In this document: piece by piece, positions 9,296 to 20,514 of the stretch
Position numbering within the stretch: position 1 is the stretch's first letter
Layout of the letters: every line of letters starts with the position of its first letter
NCBI RefSeq assembly: GCF_002080045.1
Contig: NZ_MUIN01000003.1
Location: 401,550-465,549, forward strand
Direction: 5' to 3'
From: Pseudomonas sp. Bc-h
GTDB lineage: Bacteria; Pseudomonadota; Gammaproteobacteria; Pseudomonadales; Pseudomonadaceae
Length of the DNA stretch: 64,000 nt
Program-made: the position numbers and the translations under genes
Notes under the pieces: generated by a model
Told to the model about the DNA's origin: nothing
What the model saw: the letters and a program-made list of their open reading frames with translations, nothing else
Databases searched by the model: none

Positions 9296-9407
9296 GCAGG
9301 CTCCTTCGGACGAGACGGCTTACTTCGTGAGTAAGTAAGAGTAGTCCCAAGCGTGCCAGTTGTTGCGTCCTGCAGGTAGTGAAGCGTTGCCAATATTTTC
9401 GGCGTAC

Positions 9408-9755
9408 TCAACCGACAGCCAGTGAGACAGGCTCGGATAGGACGTGCAAAACCCCGATCGGTTCCAGATCCACTGAGCAAACATTGACCAGGCTGCGCAT
9501 TTTTTCGCCAATCACCTGCGCACGATGCCAGGTCATGCCGTCGACTTCTACCTCGATCATCAGCATACCTTCCTGTTGCAACACGCTGACTTGCTGCGGG
9601 ATCAGGTACTGCATGGCGAACAGGTTAAGCACCCGACAGATCAGGTCAGGCTCGGCCTCGGCGAGAATCTGAAAGCGCGACCGGCATTGGGCGTTGCTGA
9701 CAGACCAGACGTCGGGGCGAAGCGGGGCGGAGCTGACTGATTCCAGATGCGACAT
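9408..9755 (-). CDS. Small ACT-like protein of unknown function
   Basis: 115 residues from the ATG at 9755, which is preceded by AGGAG at a good distance; the open frame extends 56 residues further upstream, but that stretch runs through the promoter region and is unlikely to be translated. The core SRFQILAEAEPDLICRVLNL, then ISVLQ-type and MIEVEVDG strands, and VIGEKMRSLVNVCSVDLEPI resemble an ACT fold like that of small acetolactate synthase subunits. That is a by-eye fold guess. It is divergent from an Lrp-family gene, so amino-acid-responsive control is plausible. Confidence 0.7.
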   Translation of the reverse strand: MSHLESVSSAPLRPDVWSVSNAQCRSRFQILAEAEPDLICRVLNLFAMQYLIPQQVSVLQQEGMLMIEVEVDGMTWHRAQVIGEKMRSLVNVCSVDLEPIGVLHVLSEPVSLAVG

Positions 9756-9917
9756 GCTGAACTCTCCTGTTTTCGTCGGCGGTATGCGATAGGGGCGACG
9801 AGCTGTTTGAGTGGAGATAGCTTTACATGCTGCAAAAGAAAATTCTGTTCTATGATCGATTGAATTAACCTTTTCGCGACTTCTTAATGCGCCACTGTCA
9901 GGTATCAGGAATAACTT

Positions 9918-10388
9918 ATGCAAATCGAGCTGGATGCCTATGATCGCAAGATTCTTGCGGTGCTTCAGGAGGACGCTTCTTTATCCAGCGCGCAAATTGC
10001 CGAGCAGGTAGGGCTTTCCCAATCGCCGTGCTGGCGCAGGATTCAGCGATTGAAGGATGAAGGGGTGATCCGTCGCCAGGTCACGCTGCTGGATCGCAAG
10101 AAAATCGGGCTTAACACGCAGATCTTCGCGGAAGTAAAACTCAACGCCCACGGCCGCTCCAACTTCACGGAGTTCACCGAAGCGATTCGCGGATTTCCGG
10201 AGGTTCTGGAGTGCTATGTGTTGATGGGGTCGGTGGACTTTCTGCTGCGCATCGTCACGCCGGACATCGAAGCGTATGAGCGGTTCTTCTTCGAAAAGCT
10301 GTCGCTGGTGCCGGGGATTCAGGAGGTGAATTCGACTGTGGCGCTGTCGGAAATCAAATCGACAACGAGTTTGCCAATCGTTCGCTGA
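9918..10388 (+). CDS. Lrp/AsnC-family transcriptional regulator
   Basis: A 156-residue feast/famine regulator. The N-terminal helix-turn-helix is LDAYDRKILAVLQEDASLSSAQIAEQVGLSQSPCWRRIQRL (about 4-45). The C-terminal RAM domain includes EVLECYVLMGSVDFLLRIVTPD. It binds amino acids in known relatives and often acts on an adjacent divergent gene, here the ACT-like protein 162 bp away. The start is at ATG 9918. The effector cannot be read from sequence. Confidence 0.92.
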   Translation: MQIELDAYDRKILAVLQEDASLSSAQIAEQVGLSQSPCWRRIQRLKDEGVIRRQVTLLDRKKIGLNTQIFAEVKLNAHGRSNFTEFTEAIRGFPEVLECYVLMGSVDFLLRIVTPDIEAYERFFFEKLSLVPGIQEVNSTVALSEIKSTTSLPIVR

Positions 10389-10436
10389 GCGCATCCATTG
10401 TGCGCCGAATGGGATCTGTAAATCACATCTTTATCC

Positions 10437-10506
10437 CTGTAGCAGTCCGGCTTGCCGGCGGTAGCGATCTCAAGGGCGCCATCGCCGTAAAGCCAGACTG
10501 CTACAG
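10437..10506. repeat. REPIN (family A) between lrp-type and CYTH-CHAD genes
   Basis: CTGTAGCAGTCCGGCTTGCC on the left is mirrored by CCGTAAAGCCAGACTGCTACAG on the right. It lies between two convergent genes, 15 bases from the CYTH-CHAD stop. Confidence 0.87.
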
Positions 10507-10521
10507 GTAATGCAGCGCTGC

Positions 10522-11889
10522 TTAAATCTTCAACAACGTCTTCCACGCCCGGCTCTGCAGCACGGTGATGGTCTGTTGCACACGGGCTTCGAGGATTTCA
10601 TCACTGATATCCAGATGCGCCAGTTGCTCGAGCTTGTTCATCTCGCCGTACAGACGATCCAGCTCCGGCAGTTCCAGCGTGTGACGAGCATGGTGCAGCC
10701 AGACCTGGATGCGCTCGATACGCGGCAGTTGCTCGGCCAGATCTTCTGGTTGCTGCTGGTAGCGGGCCAGGTTCAGCGCGGTGGCCTCATCGCCCAGGAA
10801 GCGCGGTACCCAGCTGCTCAGCATCGCGTTGCCCTGACGGTTGCCACGGTTATTGCGCTCGACGGTCCAGCTGCGCTCCATCAACCAGCGCGAGGTAGTC
10901 AGCGAGAACAGGCCCCAACGCGGGTCTTCCAGCTCTTCGATGAACTGCTCATGCGCTGCCGCGCGCACGTCGCCATCTTCCTGACCGGCTTGAACCAGCG
11001 TGCGCCAGTCTTCGAGCAGGGCATCCAGCGCGGCACGCAGGTCGTGAGTGGTGGCGCGTGGAGCGGCCTGACCAAGGCTGCCGGTTATTGCGCGCAACTC
11101 GGCAAGCACTCCGACCCAGTCCTGCAACAGGCTCCAGTGGCCGTTGAAACGGTATTGCTCTGCCAGCCGCTGACTGCTGCCCAACAGGTACCAGGCCAGC
11201 GCGCTGTAAGCGTCGTCCACCGAGGTTTCGGCGTGCAGTTCCGGCGCTGGCAACTTGACCGAGTAGCTGCTGGCATCGAACAGGCGATAGCCGCGCTCGG
11301 CCTTGCTGATGTCGCAGGGCATCAGCGGCAGTTTCTCCGCCAGTTCGGCGGCCAGCTCCAGCAATGCGGCCGGCTCGCCTTCGCGCAGTTCCAGCTCCAG
11401 CTCGCAGATTTCTTCTTTCTGCTTGCCGACGATGACATTGCCCAGATCCAGCGCAGCCTCGATCACCACCTTGGATTTACCACGACCCCAGGCAATCTCG
11501 GCCTTTTCACGGACGAAATCGGTGGTGAACAGTGGCTTGATGGTTTTCTTGTCCAGGTCCGCCAGGTGCTCGGGCCAGCATTCGCCGTCGAGCTTTTTGA
11601 GGTCCAGCTTGGCCTTGGGCACGTCCCAGTTGTACTCGTTGCGCTCAGACAAGCCTGCCACGCTCTGGCCTCGGGTCTTGAGCGTCTGGATGATCGCGTC
11701 GCCATCACGGCGCAGGCGCAGGGCGACCTTGGCATGAGCGAGCTCGCGCTCTGGGGTGTCGAAGTACTGGTTGAATAGCTCCAGCCGCTCCCAGCCACTT
11801 TTGTTGCGCTTTTTCAGCAACGGATGCTCGCGCAGGGCAATGAGGGTTTCGCGGCTGACGCGGAGTTTGATTTCGGTTTCTTTCTGCAT
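10522..11889 (-). CDS. CYTH-CHAD domain protein (inorganic triphosphatase-like)
   Basis: A 455-residue protein. The N-terminal CYTH triphosphate-tunnel domain (about 1-200) opens with the ETEIK signature (ExExK) of metal-dependent tripolyphosphatases such as YgiF. The C-terminal CHAD helical domain (about 225-455) carries conserved His and Arg, for example WLHHARHTLELPELDRL, and is linked to polyphosphate binding. The likely activity is hydrolysis of inorganic triphosphate. It is transcribed alone, divergent from argE. Confidence 0.88.
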   Translation of the reverse strand: MQKETEIKLRVSRETLIALREHPLLKKRNKSGWERLELFNQYFDTPERELAHAKVALRLRRDGDAIIQTLKTRGQSVAGLSERNEYNWDVPKAKLDLKKLDGECWPEHLADLDKKTIKPLFTTDFVREKAEIAWGRGKSKVVIEAALDLGNVIVGKQKEEICELELELREGEPAALLELAAELAEKLPLMPCDISKAERGYRLFDASSYSVKLPAPELHAETSVDDAYSALAWYLLGSSQRLAEQYRFNGHWSLLQDWVGVLAELRAITGSLGQAAPRATTHDLRAALDALLEDWRTLVQAGQEDGDVRAAAHEQFIEELEDPRWGLFSLTTSRWLMERSWTVERNNRGNRQGNAMLSSWVPRFLGDEATALNLARYQQQPEDLAEQLPRIERIQVWLHHARHTLELPELDRLYGEMNKLEQLAHLDISDEILEARVQQTITVLQSRAWKTLLKI

Positions 11890-12053
11890 GGCCGGGAATC
11901 CAGGCGCTCTATCGCTGATAAACGGGGGGCGCAGCCGGAATCGACACAGCTGCGTGGGTCGTGCAGTGTACAGGACATCACCCGTGACAGTTTATTCCAG
12001 CTGTCCAATCACCCTATGATGGGGCGTGTCGTACCTGTACCGAGGAGTCGCCC

Positions 12054-13202
12054 ATGCCGTTACCGTCCATGAAAGACCAGTTTGCGGCTCTAATCGCCGC
12101 GCCTTCGGTGAGTTGTACGCAACCTTCGCTGGATCAATCCAACCGCGCGGTCATTGATCTGCTCGCCGGGTGGCTCGGCGACTTGGGTTTTGCCTGTGAT
12201 ATCCAGCAGGTCAGCCCCGGCAAGTTCAATCTTCTGGCCACCTACGGAACGGGTCCCGGCGGCTTGGTGCTGTCCGGTCATAGCGATACGGTCCCTTATG
12301 ACGACGCATTGTGGAAGACCGATCCACTGAAGCTGACAGAAGTCGACGGCAGGTGGTTAGGACTTGGCAGTTGCGACATGAAAGGCTTTTTCGCACTGGC
12401 AATCGAAGCCTTGCAGCCCTTGCTGGATAAACCCTTCAAGCAGCCGTTGATCATTCTGGCGACCTGCGACGAAGAAAGCTCGATGTCCGGTGCCAAAGCT
12501 CTGGCCGCTGCTGGCGGTACCCTCGGCAGGGCGGCGGTGATTGGCGAACCCACTGGCTTGAAGCCGATTCGCCTGCACAAAGGCGTGATGATGGAGCGCA
12601 TCGAGATTCTCGGGCGCAGTGGCCATTCGTCGGACCCAAGCCTTGGCCACAGCGCGCTGGAGGCCATGTACGACGCCATTGGCGCGCTCAAGAATCTGCG
12701 TCAACAGTGGCAGGAGAAGTATCGCAATCCTCAGTTCAGCGTGCCTGCACCGACAATGAACTTCGGCTGCATCCATGGCGGCGACAACCCCAACCGGATT
12801 TGCGGCCAGTGCTCGCTGGAGTTCGATCTGCGTCCGCTGCCGGGCATGGATCCGGAAATGCTGCGTTCGGCGATCCGGCAGAAGCTACAGCCGCTGGCTG
12901 AACTGCATCAGGTGAAGATCGATTACGCGCCGCTGTTCTCGGAAGTCGCACCCTTCGAACAAAACGCCGATGCGGAACTGGTTCGGGTTGCCGAGCGTCT
13001 GACAGGTCATACGGCCGAAGCAGTGGCATTTGGCACCGAAGCGCCTTATCTTCAGCGCCTTGGTTGCGAGACGATCGTGTTGGGCCCCGGCGACATCGCC
13101 TGCGCGCATCAGCCGGGCGAATATCTCGAAATGTCACGTTTGCAGCCTACAGTGCGTCTATTGCGTCAGTTGATCGAACATTACTGCCTGGCCGCCCCTT
13201 GA
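12054..13202 (+). CDS. argE: Acetylornithine deacetylase
   Basis: A 382-residue M20-family metallohydrolase that removes acetate from N-acetyl-L-ornithine. The metal-site segments are SGHSDTVPYD (near 79), the GxGxxDMKG motif (near 103), and CDEE (near 140). The dimerisation domain follows at roughly 180-290. GAGGAG precedes the ATG. The next gene is argA, so two arginine-pathway genes are adjacent and probably co-transcribed, separated by 152 bp that contain a possible leader peptide. Confidence 0.93.
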   Translation: MPLPSMKDQFAALIAAPSVSCTQPSLDQSNRAVIDLLAGWLGDLGFACDIQQVSPGKFNLLATYGTGPGGLVLSGHSDTVPYDDALWKTDPLKLTEVDGRWLGLGSCDMKGFFALAIEALQPLLDKPFKQPLIILATCDEESSMSGAKALAAAGGTLGRAAVIGEPTGLKPIRLHKGVMMERIEILGRSGHSSDPSLGHSALEAMYDAIGALKNLRQQWQEKYRNPQFSVPAPTMNFGCIHGGDNPNRICGQCSLEFDLRPLPGMDPEMLRSAIRQKLQPLAELHQVKIDYAPLFSEVAPFEQNADAELVRVAERLTGHTAEAVAFGTEAPYLQRLGCETIVLGPGDIACAHQPGEYLEMSRLQPTVRLLRQLIEHYCLAAP

Positions 13203-13255
13203 ATGCCCCGTGAGCGCTGTCGTGTGAGACAGCCCCACTTTCTGAATCAGACTAG

Positions 13256-13295
13256 AAGGAGAGTACGCGTGTTGCGATGCCTGTTCCGACGATAA
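13256..13295 (+). promoter_or_regulatory. Candidate arginine-codon leader peptide (mini-ORF) upstream of argA
   Basis: A strong Shine-Dalgarno AAGGAG (13256-13261) lies 7 bases before GTG at 13269. The frame then reads V(M)-L-R-C-L-F-R-R and stops at TAA 13293-13295. Three of the eight codons are CGA, a rare arginine codon in Pseudomonas, two of them in tandem before the stop. The argA start itself has no good Shine-Dalgarno nearby. A ribosome-stalling leader sensing arginyl-tRNA or CGA decoding would make sense for the first arginine enzyme. No strong terminator/antiterminator pair is visible, so any control would be translational or Rho-mediated. Confidence 0.45.
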
Positions 13296-13354
13296 AGCTC
13301 ATGCCGTTGTGAGTGCTTTCACCCTTCGTCCATCTTCTACAGGCTCTTTCGGAT

Positions 13355-14653
13355 ATGCCCGATTACGTCAATTGGCTCCGCCACGCGTCTCCCTACATCA
13401 ATGCCCACCGGGATTGCACCTTCATCGTCATGCTCCCGGGCGACGGCATCGACCACCCCAATTTCGGCAATATCGTTCACGACCTCGTGCTGCTGCACAG
13501 TCTGGGTGTTCGTCTGGTACTGGTTCACGGTTCACGTCCGCAAATCGAAAGCCGTCTGGAAGCCCGCGGGATCACGCCGCATTTCCACCGCGAACTGCGC
13601 GTCACCGATGCCGCCACTCTTGAGTGCGTCATCGACGCCGTAGGCGCACTACGCATTGCCATCGAAGCGCGTCTGTCGATGGACATGGCGGCTTCGCCGA
13701 TGCAGGGCTCGCGTCTGCGCGTGACGGGCGGCAACTTCGTCACGGCGCGCCCGATTGGCGTGCTTGAGGGCGTTGATTATCAACACACTGGCGAAGTGCG
13801 CCGGATCGACCGCAAGGGTATCAATCGTCTGCTCGACGAACGCTCTATCGTGCTGCTGTCGCCGCTGGGCTACTCGCCTACCGGTGAAATCTTCAACCTC
13901 GCCTGCGAAGACGTCGCCACCCGCGCCGCCATCGACCTGGGTGCAGAGAAGCTGCTGCTGTTCGGCGCCGAGTCTGGCTTGCTGGACGAGCAGGGGCGTC
14001 TGGTCCGTGAGCTGCGTCCGCAGCAGGTTCCGGCGCACCTTCAGCGCTTGGGTAGCAACTATCAGGCAGAGCTGCTTGATTCGGCGGCGCAGGCCTGTCG
14101 CGGCGGCGTGGCGCGCAGCCATATCGTCAGTTACGCCGAAGACGGCGCTCTGCTGTCCGAGCTGTTCACCCGCGCGGGTGGCGGCACGCTGGTCGCCCAG
14201 GAGCAGTTCGAGCTGGTGCGTGAGGCGTCGATTGGTGATGTCGGTGGTTTGATCGACCTGATCACGCCGCTGGAAGAGCAGGGCATTCTGGTGCGTCGCT
14301 CACGTGAGGTACTGGAGCGCGAGATCGAGCAGTTCAGCGTGGTGGAGCGCGAAGGGCTGATCATTGCTTGCGCAGCGTTGTACCCGATTGCCGATTCCGA
14401 GACAGGCGAACTGGCGTGTCTGGCGGTGAACCCCGAATACCGTCATGGCGGGCGCGGCGATGAGCTGCTAGAGCGTATCGAGGAGCGCGCACGGGCGCAG
14501 GGCTTGAAGACGTTGTTCGTACTCACGACGCGCACGGCCCATTGGTTCCGTGAGCGCGGCTTTGAGCCGAGCAGCGTCGACCGCCTGCCTAGCGCTCGGG
14601 CATCGCTCTACAACTATCAGCGAAATTCGAAGATTTTCGAGAAGGCGATTTGA
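13355..14653 (+). CDS. argA: N-acetylglutamate synthase
   Basis: A 432-residue enzyme that acetylates glutamate, the first step of arginine synthesis. An amino-acid kinase-like domain (about 1-285, feedback-binding) starts PDYVNWLRHASPYINAHRDC, with VLVHGSRPQIE near 62. A C-terminal GNAT domain has the acetyl-CoA loop region CLAVNPEYRHGGRGDELL (near 360-380). I use the ATG at 13355 because characterised homologues begin MPDYVNW; an in-frame GTG at 13313 would add 14 residues. The Shine-Dalgarno before 13355 is poor, while a strong one sits 94 bases upstream before a mini-ORF. Confidence 0.93.
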   Translation: MPDYVNWLRHASPYINAHRDCTFIVMLPGDGIDHPNFGNIVHDLVLLHSLGVRLVLVHGSRPQIESRLEARGITPHFHRELRVTDAATLECVIDAVGALRIAIEARLSMDMAASPMQGSRLRVTGGNFVTARPIGVLEGVDYQHTGEVRRIDRKGINRLLDERSIVLLSPLGYSPTGEIFNLACEDVATRAAIDLGAEKLLLFGAESGLLDEQGRLVRELRPQQVPAHLQRLGSNYQAELLDSAAQACRGGVARSHIVSYAEDGALLSELFTRAGGGTLVAQEQFELVREASIGDVGGLIDLITPLEEQGILVRRSREVLEREIEQFSVVEREGLIIACAALYPIADSETGELACLAVNPEYRHGGRGDELLERIEERARAQGLKTLFVLTTRTAHWFRERGFEPSSVDRLPSARASLYNYQRNSKIFEKAI

Positions 14654-14698
14654 GGGCGTTCCTGTCTGACTCGGATTCAGCGTCGACTCGACATTAAC

Positions 14699-14789
14699 GT
14701 GGGAGGGAGCTTGCTCGCGAGGAGGTAGGTACAGGCGATAGGGTTACATCGGCCGTACGGTAATCTTCGCGAGCAGGCTCCCTCCCGCG
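14699..14789. repeat. REPIN (family B) between argA and gshA
   Basis: GTGGGAGGGAGCTTGCTCGCGA is mirrored by TTCGCGAGCAGGCTCCCTCCCGC about 50 bases later. This is a second REP family with a GTGG head, located between convergent genes. Confidence 0.85.
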
Positions 14790-14833
14790 GTTTGAATCAG
14801 CGCCCTGCCAGAGAAGGGCGCGGCGCCGTTTGA

Positions 14834-16420
14834 TCAGTTACTGATCTTCAGAATGCTCGCCTGATAGGCACCGACAAAGGTGTCGAAATCCACCGGTTCT
14901 TCGTTCTGCTCCATTTCGGACTGCTGCGCCAGGGACTCACGGGCCTTGGTTTCAAAGCTCGCCTGATCCTCGGTGCTCAATGGCCGGCTGCGGAAGTAAT
15001 CGGCATGTACTTGCGCCTGACGCAACGAGAACGCGGTGAAGCCTTCCTTGTGTTCGGTCATGGCTGCCAGCACTTGGGCCGAAGGCGTCAGCGACGAATC
15101 GGCGACTTTCGCACGCTGAACGACCAGTGACTTGGCGTGCTCGTCGATACCCTGGCTCTGGTCCAGCAGATTGATGATCGGCTCGATCTTGTCGAGCAAC
15201 TCGTTAGCCCATTCTTTCAGGTCAATGGTCGCGGTGTTGCGGCTCAGTTGCAGCCCCGGACGACGACCTTCCTTGACCACGGTCAGGAAGTTGCTGCTGG
15301 CGTTGCCGCATTCGCAGTCGGCCAGTTGCGGGCTTTCCTGCAGGGCGCAGAACAGAACGAAGGCATCAATGAAGCGCGACTGCTGCAGATCGATACCGAC
15401 CGGCAGGAACGGGTTGATGTCCAGGCAGCGCACTTCGACGTACTGCACGCCACGGGCTACCAAAGCCTGAATCGGACGTTCGCCGGAATAGGTGACCCGC
15501 TTGGGTCGAATGGTCGAGTAGTACTCGTTTTCGATCTGCAGAACATTGGTATTGAGCTGAATCCACTCACCGTCCTTGTGCGTGCCGATTTCGACATAGG
15601 GTGCGTAGGGCGTTGCCACCGCTTTGCGCAGGCTGTCGGTGTAGGTCAGCAGGTCGTTGTAGCACGGCGTCAGGTCAGCTTGGGCATTGCTCTGGTAACC
15701 CAGGTCGCTCATGCGCAGGCTCGTGGCGTACGGCAGGTACAGCGTGTCGGCGTCGAACTGCTCAAGCTGATGCGAGCGGCCGCGCAGGAAGCTGGCGTCC
15801 AGCGCCGGCGATGCGCCGAACAAATACATCAGCAGCCAGCTGTAGCGACGGAAGTTGCGGATCAGGCCGATGTAGCTCTCGGACTGGAAGTCGCGGTCGC
15901 TGCCTTCGAAAGCTTCGGTTTGTTTGAGTACTGGCCAGATCGCTTCCGGCAGAGAGAAGTTGTAGTGAATGCCGGCAATGCATTGCATCGTCTTGCCGTA
16001 GCGCAGCGCCAGGCCCTGACGATAGACGTACTTGAGCTTGCCGATGTTGGAGGTGCCGTAATAGGCGATCGGGATGTCTTCTTCGGCCGGCAACGGGCAC
16101 GGCATCGAAGGGCTCCAGATGTACTCGCTGCCCAGCTTGCTGTAGGCGAAACGGTGGATTTTTTCCAGGCTATCCAGCGTCTCCGCCGGATTGGTCAGCG
16201 CCGGAGTGATGAACTCAAGCAATGACTCGGAGTAATCCGTGGTGATCTGATCGTTGGTCAGCGCAGAGCCCAAGGCCTCTGGATGCGGTGTCTGGGCCAG
16301 ACGACCTTCGCCTGTAACGCGCAGGCATTCACGCTCGATACCGTGCAGGCACTTCTCCAGGAGGGAGAGGTGACGGGGCTCGCCAAGCAGGGCCAGGCGG
16401 CGGTTGAGAAGTTCGCTCAA
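14834..16420 (-). CDS. gshA: Glutamate-cysteine ligase
   Basis: A 528-residue ligase joining glutamate and cysteine, the first step of glutathione synthesis. Family landmarks are GIERECLRV (near 25), [14 protein letters not shown] (near 60), and [14 protein letters not shown] (near 150). I place the start at TTG 16420: the following residues [12 protein letters not shown] match the N-terminus of homologues that start ATG, and AAGGA lies 7 bases before it. A GTG at 16435 is in frame but would overlap that Shine-Dalgarno. A family-B REPIN lies past the stop; it is the only gene of its transcription unit. Confidence 0.93.
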   Translation of the reverse strand: MSELLNRRLALLGEPRHLSLLEKCLHGIERECLRVTGEGRLAQTPHPEALGSALTNDQITTDYSESLLEFITPALTNPAETLDSLEKIHRFAYSKLGSEYIWSPSMPCPLPAEEDIPIAYYGTSNIGKLKYVYRQGLALRYGKTMQCIAGIHYNFSLPEAIWPVLKQTEAFEGSDRDFQSESYIGLIRNFRRYSWLLMYLFGASPALDASFLRGRSHQLEQFDADTLYLPYATSLRMSDLGYQSNAQADLTPCYNDLLTYTDSLRKAVATPYAPYVEIGTHKDGEWIQLNTNVLQIENEYYSTIRPKRVTYSGERPIQALVARGVQYVEVRCLDINPFLPVGIDLQQSRFIDAFVLFCALQESPQLADCECGNASSNFLTVVKEGRRPGLQLSRNTATIDLKEWANELLDKIEPIINLLDQSQGIDEHAKSLVVQRAKVADSSLTPSAQVLAAMTEHKEGFTAFSLRQAQVHADYFRSRPLSTEDQASFETKARESLAQQSEMEQNEEPVDFDTFVGAYQASILKISN

Positions 16421-16617
16421 GTTGGATTCCTTCACGCGTCAGTCGGCCCTATATGGGGGCGATATGGCGGTCTACAAGGGTGAAGAAAGGAACTGGCGTT
16501 TTCGCCTCGTTTTTGGTCCGAACGCCGATGCCCGTCGCTGATTGATCCCACAGGGAAATCAGAAAATTTCGACACTGATACACAGTGCCGAAATTAACCC
16601 ATATCCCTATCGGACAG

Positions 16618-17000
16618 CTAGACGATCGCGAACGTGCCTTGCGCTTTCGCGACCAGCTTGTCGTCCTGGCGCACTTCGGCTTCGACCACCAGCGTACGCC
16701 GCCCGGCATGCAGCACCGTGCCGATGCAAGTCACTTCGCCGTCCGGAACACCGCGTACGTAGTTGATCTTGCACTCCACAGTCACGCTTTGCTTGTCGAA
16801 GCCATGGGAGCTGGAACAGGCCAGCCCCATGGCGATATCGACCAGGCTGAACAGCGCGCCGCCGTGCATCACGTTGCCGCGATTGCGCAAATGCGGTTCC
16901 AGCGCCAGCGTGACCTCGGCGACACCGTCGCCCAGCCGCACCAGTTTGCAGCCCAGTGTCTTGAAATAGGCGCTCTCGGTCAGGCCTTCCGGGATTTCCA

Positions 17001-17001
<1 letters not shown>
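16618..17001 (-). CDS. PaaI-family hotdog thioesterase
   Basis: A 127-residue single-hotdog protein. The motif HLRNRGNVMHGGALFSLVDIAMGLA (about 43-67) carries the conserved HGG and the downstream acidic/active-site helix of PaaI/4HBT thioesterases, which hydrolyse acyl-CoA thioesters. The ATG shares one base with the TGA of tex (TGATG), so it is translationally coupled to tex. Substrate is unknown; the pairing with tex matches my recollection of PA5201-PA5202 in P. aeruginosa. Confidence 0.88.
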
Positions 17002-19325
<2,324 letters not shown>

Positions 19326-19606
19326 AAAACCACCTGGCAAATGTGTGTGCAAAAAATCAGCTGCTGGCGAACCGCCGCAAGCGAGTGTTGCCTGACCTTG
19401 AGGGCGGCGCATTATACCCAGTGAACCCCGATTAGGGGACCGCCCTGTCAGATGCCGCAAAAGCGCCTGTGTGGTCACAACCGCGGCATTCGCAAAGCCG
19501 CGAAGCAGAGCACCAGTGGCGGCTCAGGAAAAATCTGCTAACAATGCACACGGTGCGCATCACAGCAGCTACGCCATAATGCGCGCCGAGATCAAAGGAG
19601 CTTCCA

Positions 19607-20347
19607 ATGAGCAGCACTGCACAAACGGCTGAAGGCGAGAAAATCCTCATCGTTGACGATGACCCGGGCCTGAGCAGCCTGTTAGAACGCTTTTTCACCA
19701 GCAAGGGCTATCGCGCCCGTGCTGTGGCCAACGTGGAGCAAATGGACCGCCTGCTGGCTCGCGAAGTATTTCACCTCGTGGTGCTGGACTTGATGCTGCC
19801 CGGTGAAGACGGCCTGTCCGCCTGCCGCCGACTGCGTGCCGCGAACAATCAGGTTCCGATCATCATGCTGACCGCCAAGGGCGACGAGCTGAGTCGCATC
19901 AAGGGTCTGGAACTTGGCGCCGACGATTACCTGGCCAAACCTTTCAACCCTGACGAACTGATGGCTCGCGTCAAAGCCGTGTTGCGTCGTCAATCCGCAC
20001 CGGTACCCGGCGCGCCTGCCAGCGAAGACGAAACCGTCACTTTCGGCGAGTACGAGCTGTCGCTTGCCACGCGCGAGCTGAAGAAGGGCGACGAAGTCCA
20101 CATGCTGACCACCGGTGAGTTCGCCGTGCTCAAAGCGCTGGTCATGCACGCACGCGAACCGCTCACCCGCGACAAGCTGATGAACCTCGCCCGTGGCCGC
20201 GAATGGGATGCGCTGGAGCGTTCGATCGACGTACAAATCTCCCGTCTGCGCCGCCTGATCGAAGTGGACGCCGCCAAGCCGCGTTACATTCAGACAGTAT
20301 GGGGCGTGGGGTATGTGTTCGTGCCGGATGGTGCCGGCAAGCAGTAA
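19607..20347 (+). CDS. ompR: OmpR-family response regulator (OmpR/AmgR)
   Basis: A 246-residue two-component regulator. The receiver domain has the acidic pocket DDD at 17-19, phosphoacceptor Asp61 (LDLMLPGEDG), Thr89 and Lys111. The C-terminal winged helix (about 140-235) includes LTTGEFAVLKALV and YIQTVWGVGYVF. AAAGGAG precedes the ATG, and a TATAAT-like CATAAT is at 19575-19580. The position next to tex and envZ corresponds to AmgR of P. aeruginosa, which handles envelope stress and aminoglycoside tolerance; transfer of that role is inference. Confidence 0.94.
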   Translation: MSSTAQTAEGEKILIVDDDPGLSSLLERFFTSKGYRARAVANVEQMDRLLAREVFHLVVLDLMLPGEDGLSACRRLRAANNQVPIIMLTAKGDELSRIKGLELGADDYLAKPFNPDELMARVKAVLRRQSAPVPGAPASEDETVTFGEYELSLATRELKKGDEVHMLTTGEFAVLKALVMHAREPLTRDKLMNLARGREWDALERSIDVQISRLRRLIEVDAAKPRYIQTVWGVGYVFVPDGAGKQ

Positions 20348-20470
20348 CAGCAAGTCGACAGGTTGCTTGCCGGGCGCGTTGCACGCCTGCATACGCTAGC
20401 CAGTCACCTCGATGCACCTGAAAGCAGGCATCGGCGTGGCTGGTTTTGCTGTCTGTTGCTATCCGCGAAA

Positions 20471-20496
20471 TTTCGCGAGCCTGGCTCGCTCCTGCA
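20471..20496 (-). repeat. Single REP-like element (family B) between ompR and envZ
   Basis: On the minus strand the sequence reads GCAGGAGCGAGCCAGGCTCG then CGAAA, a family-B REP with its internal GAGC...GCTC palindrome. It is unpaired and lies inside the operon 18 bases before the envZ start, where it could form an mRNA hairpin. Confidence 0.55.
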
Positions 20497-20514
20497 AAGT
20501 GTGTAGCTGCTGTT

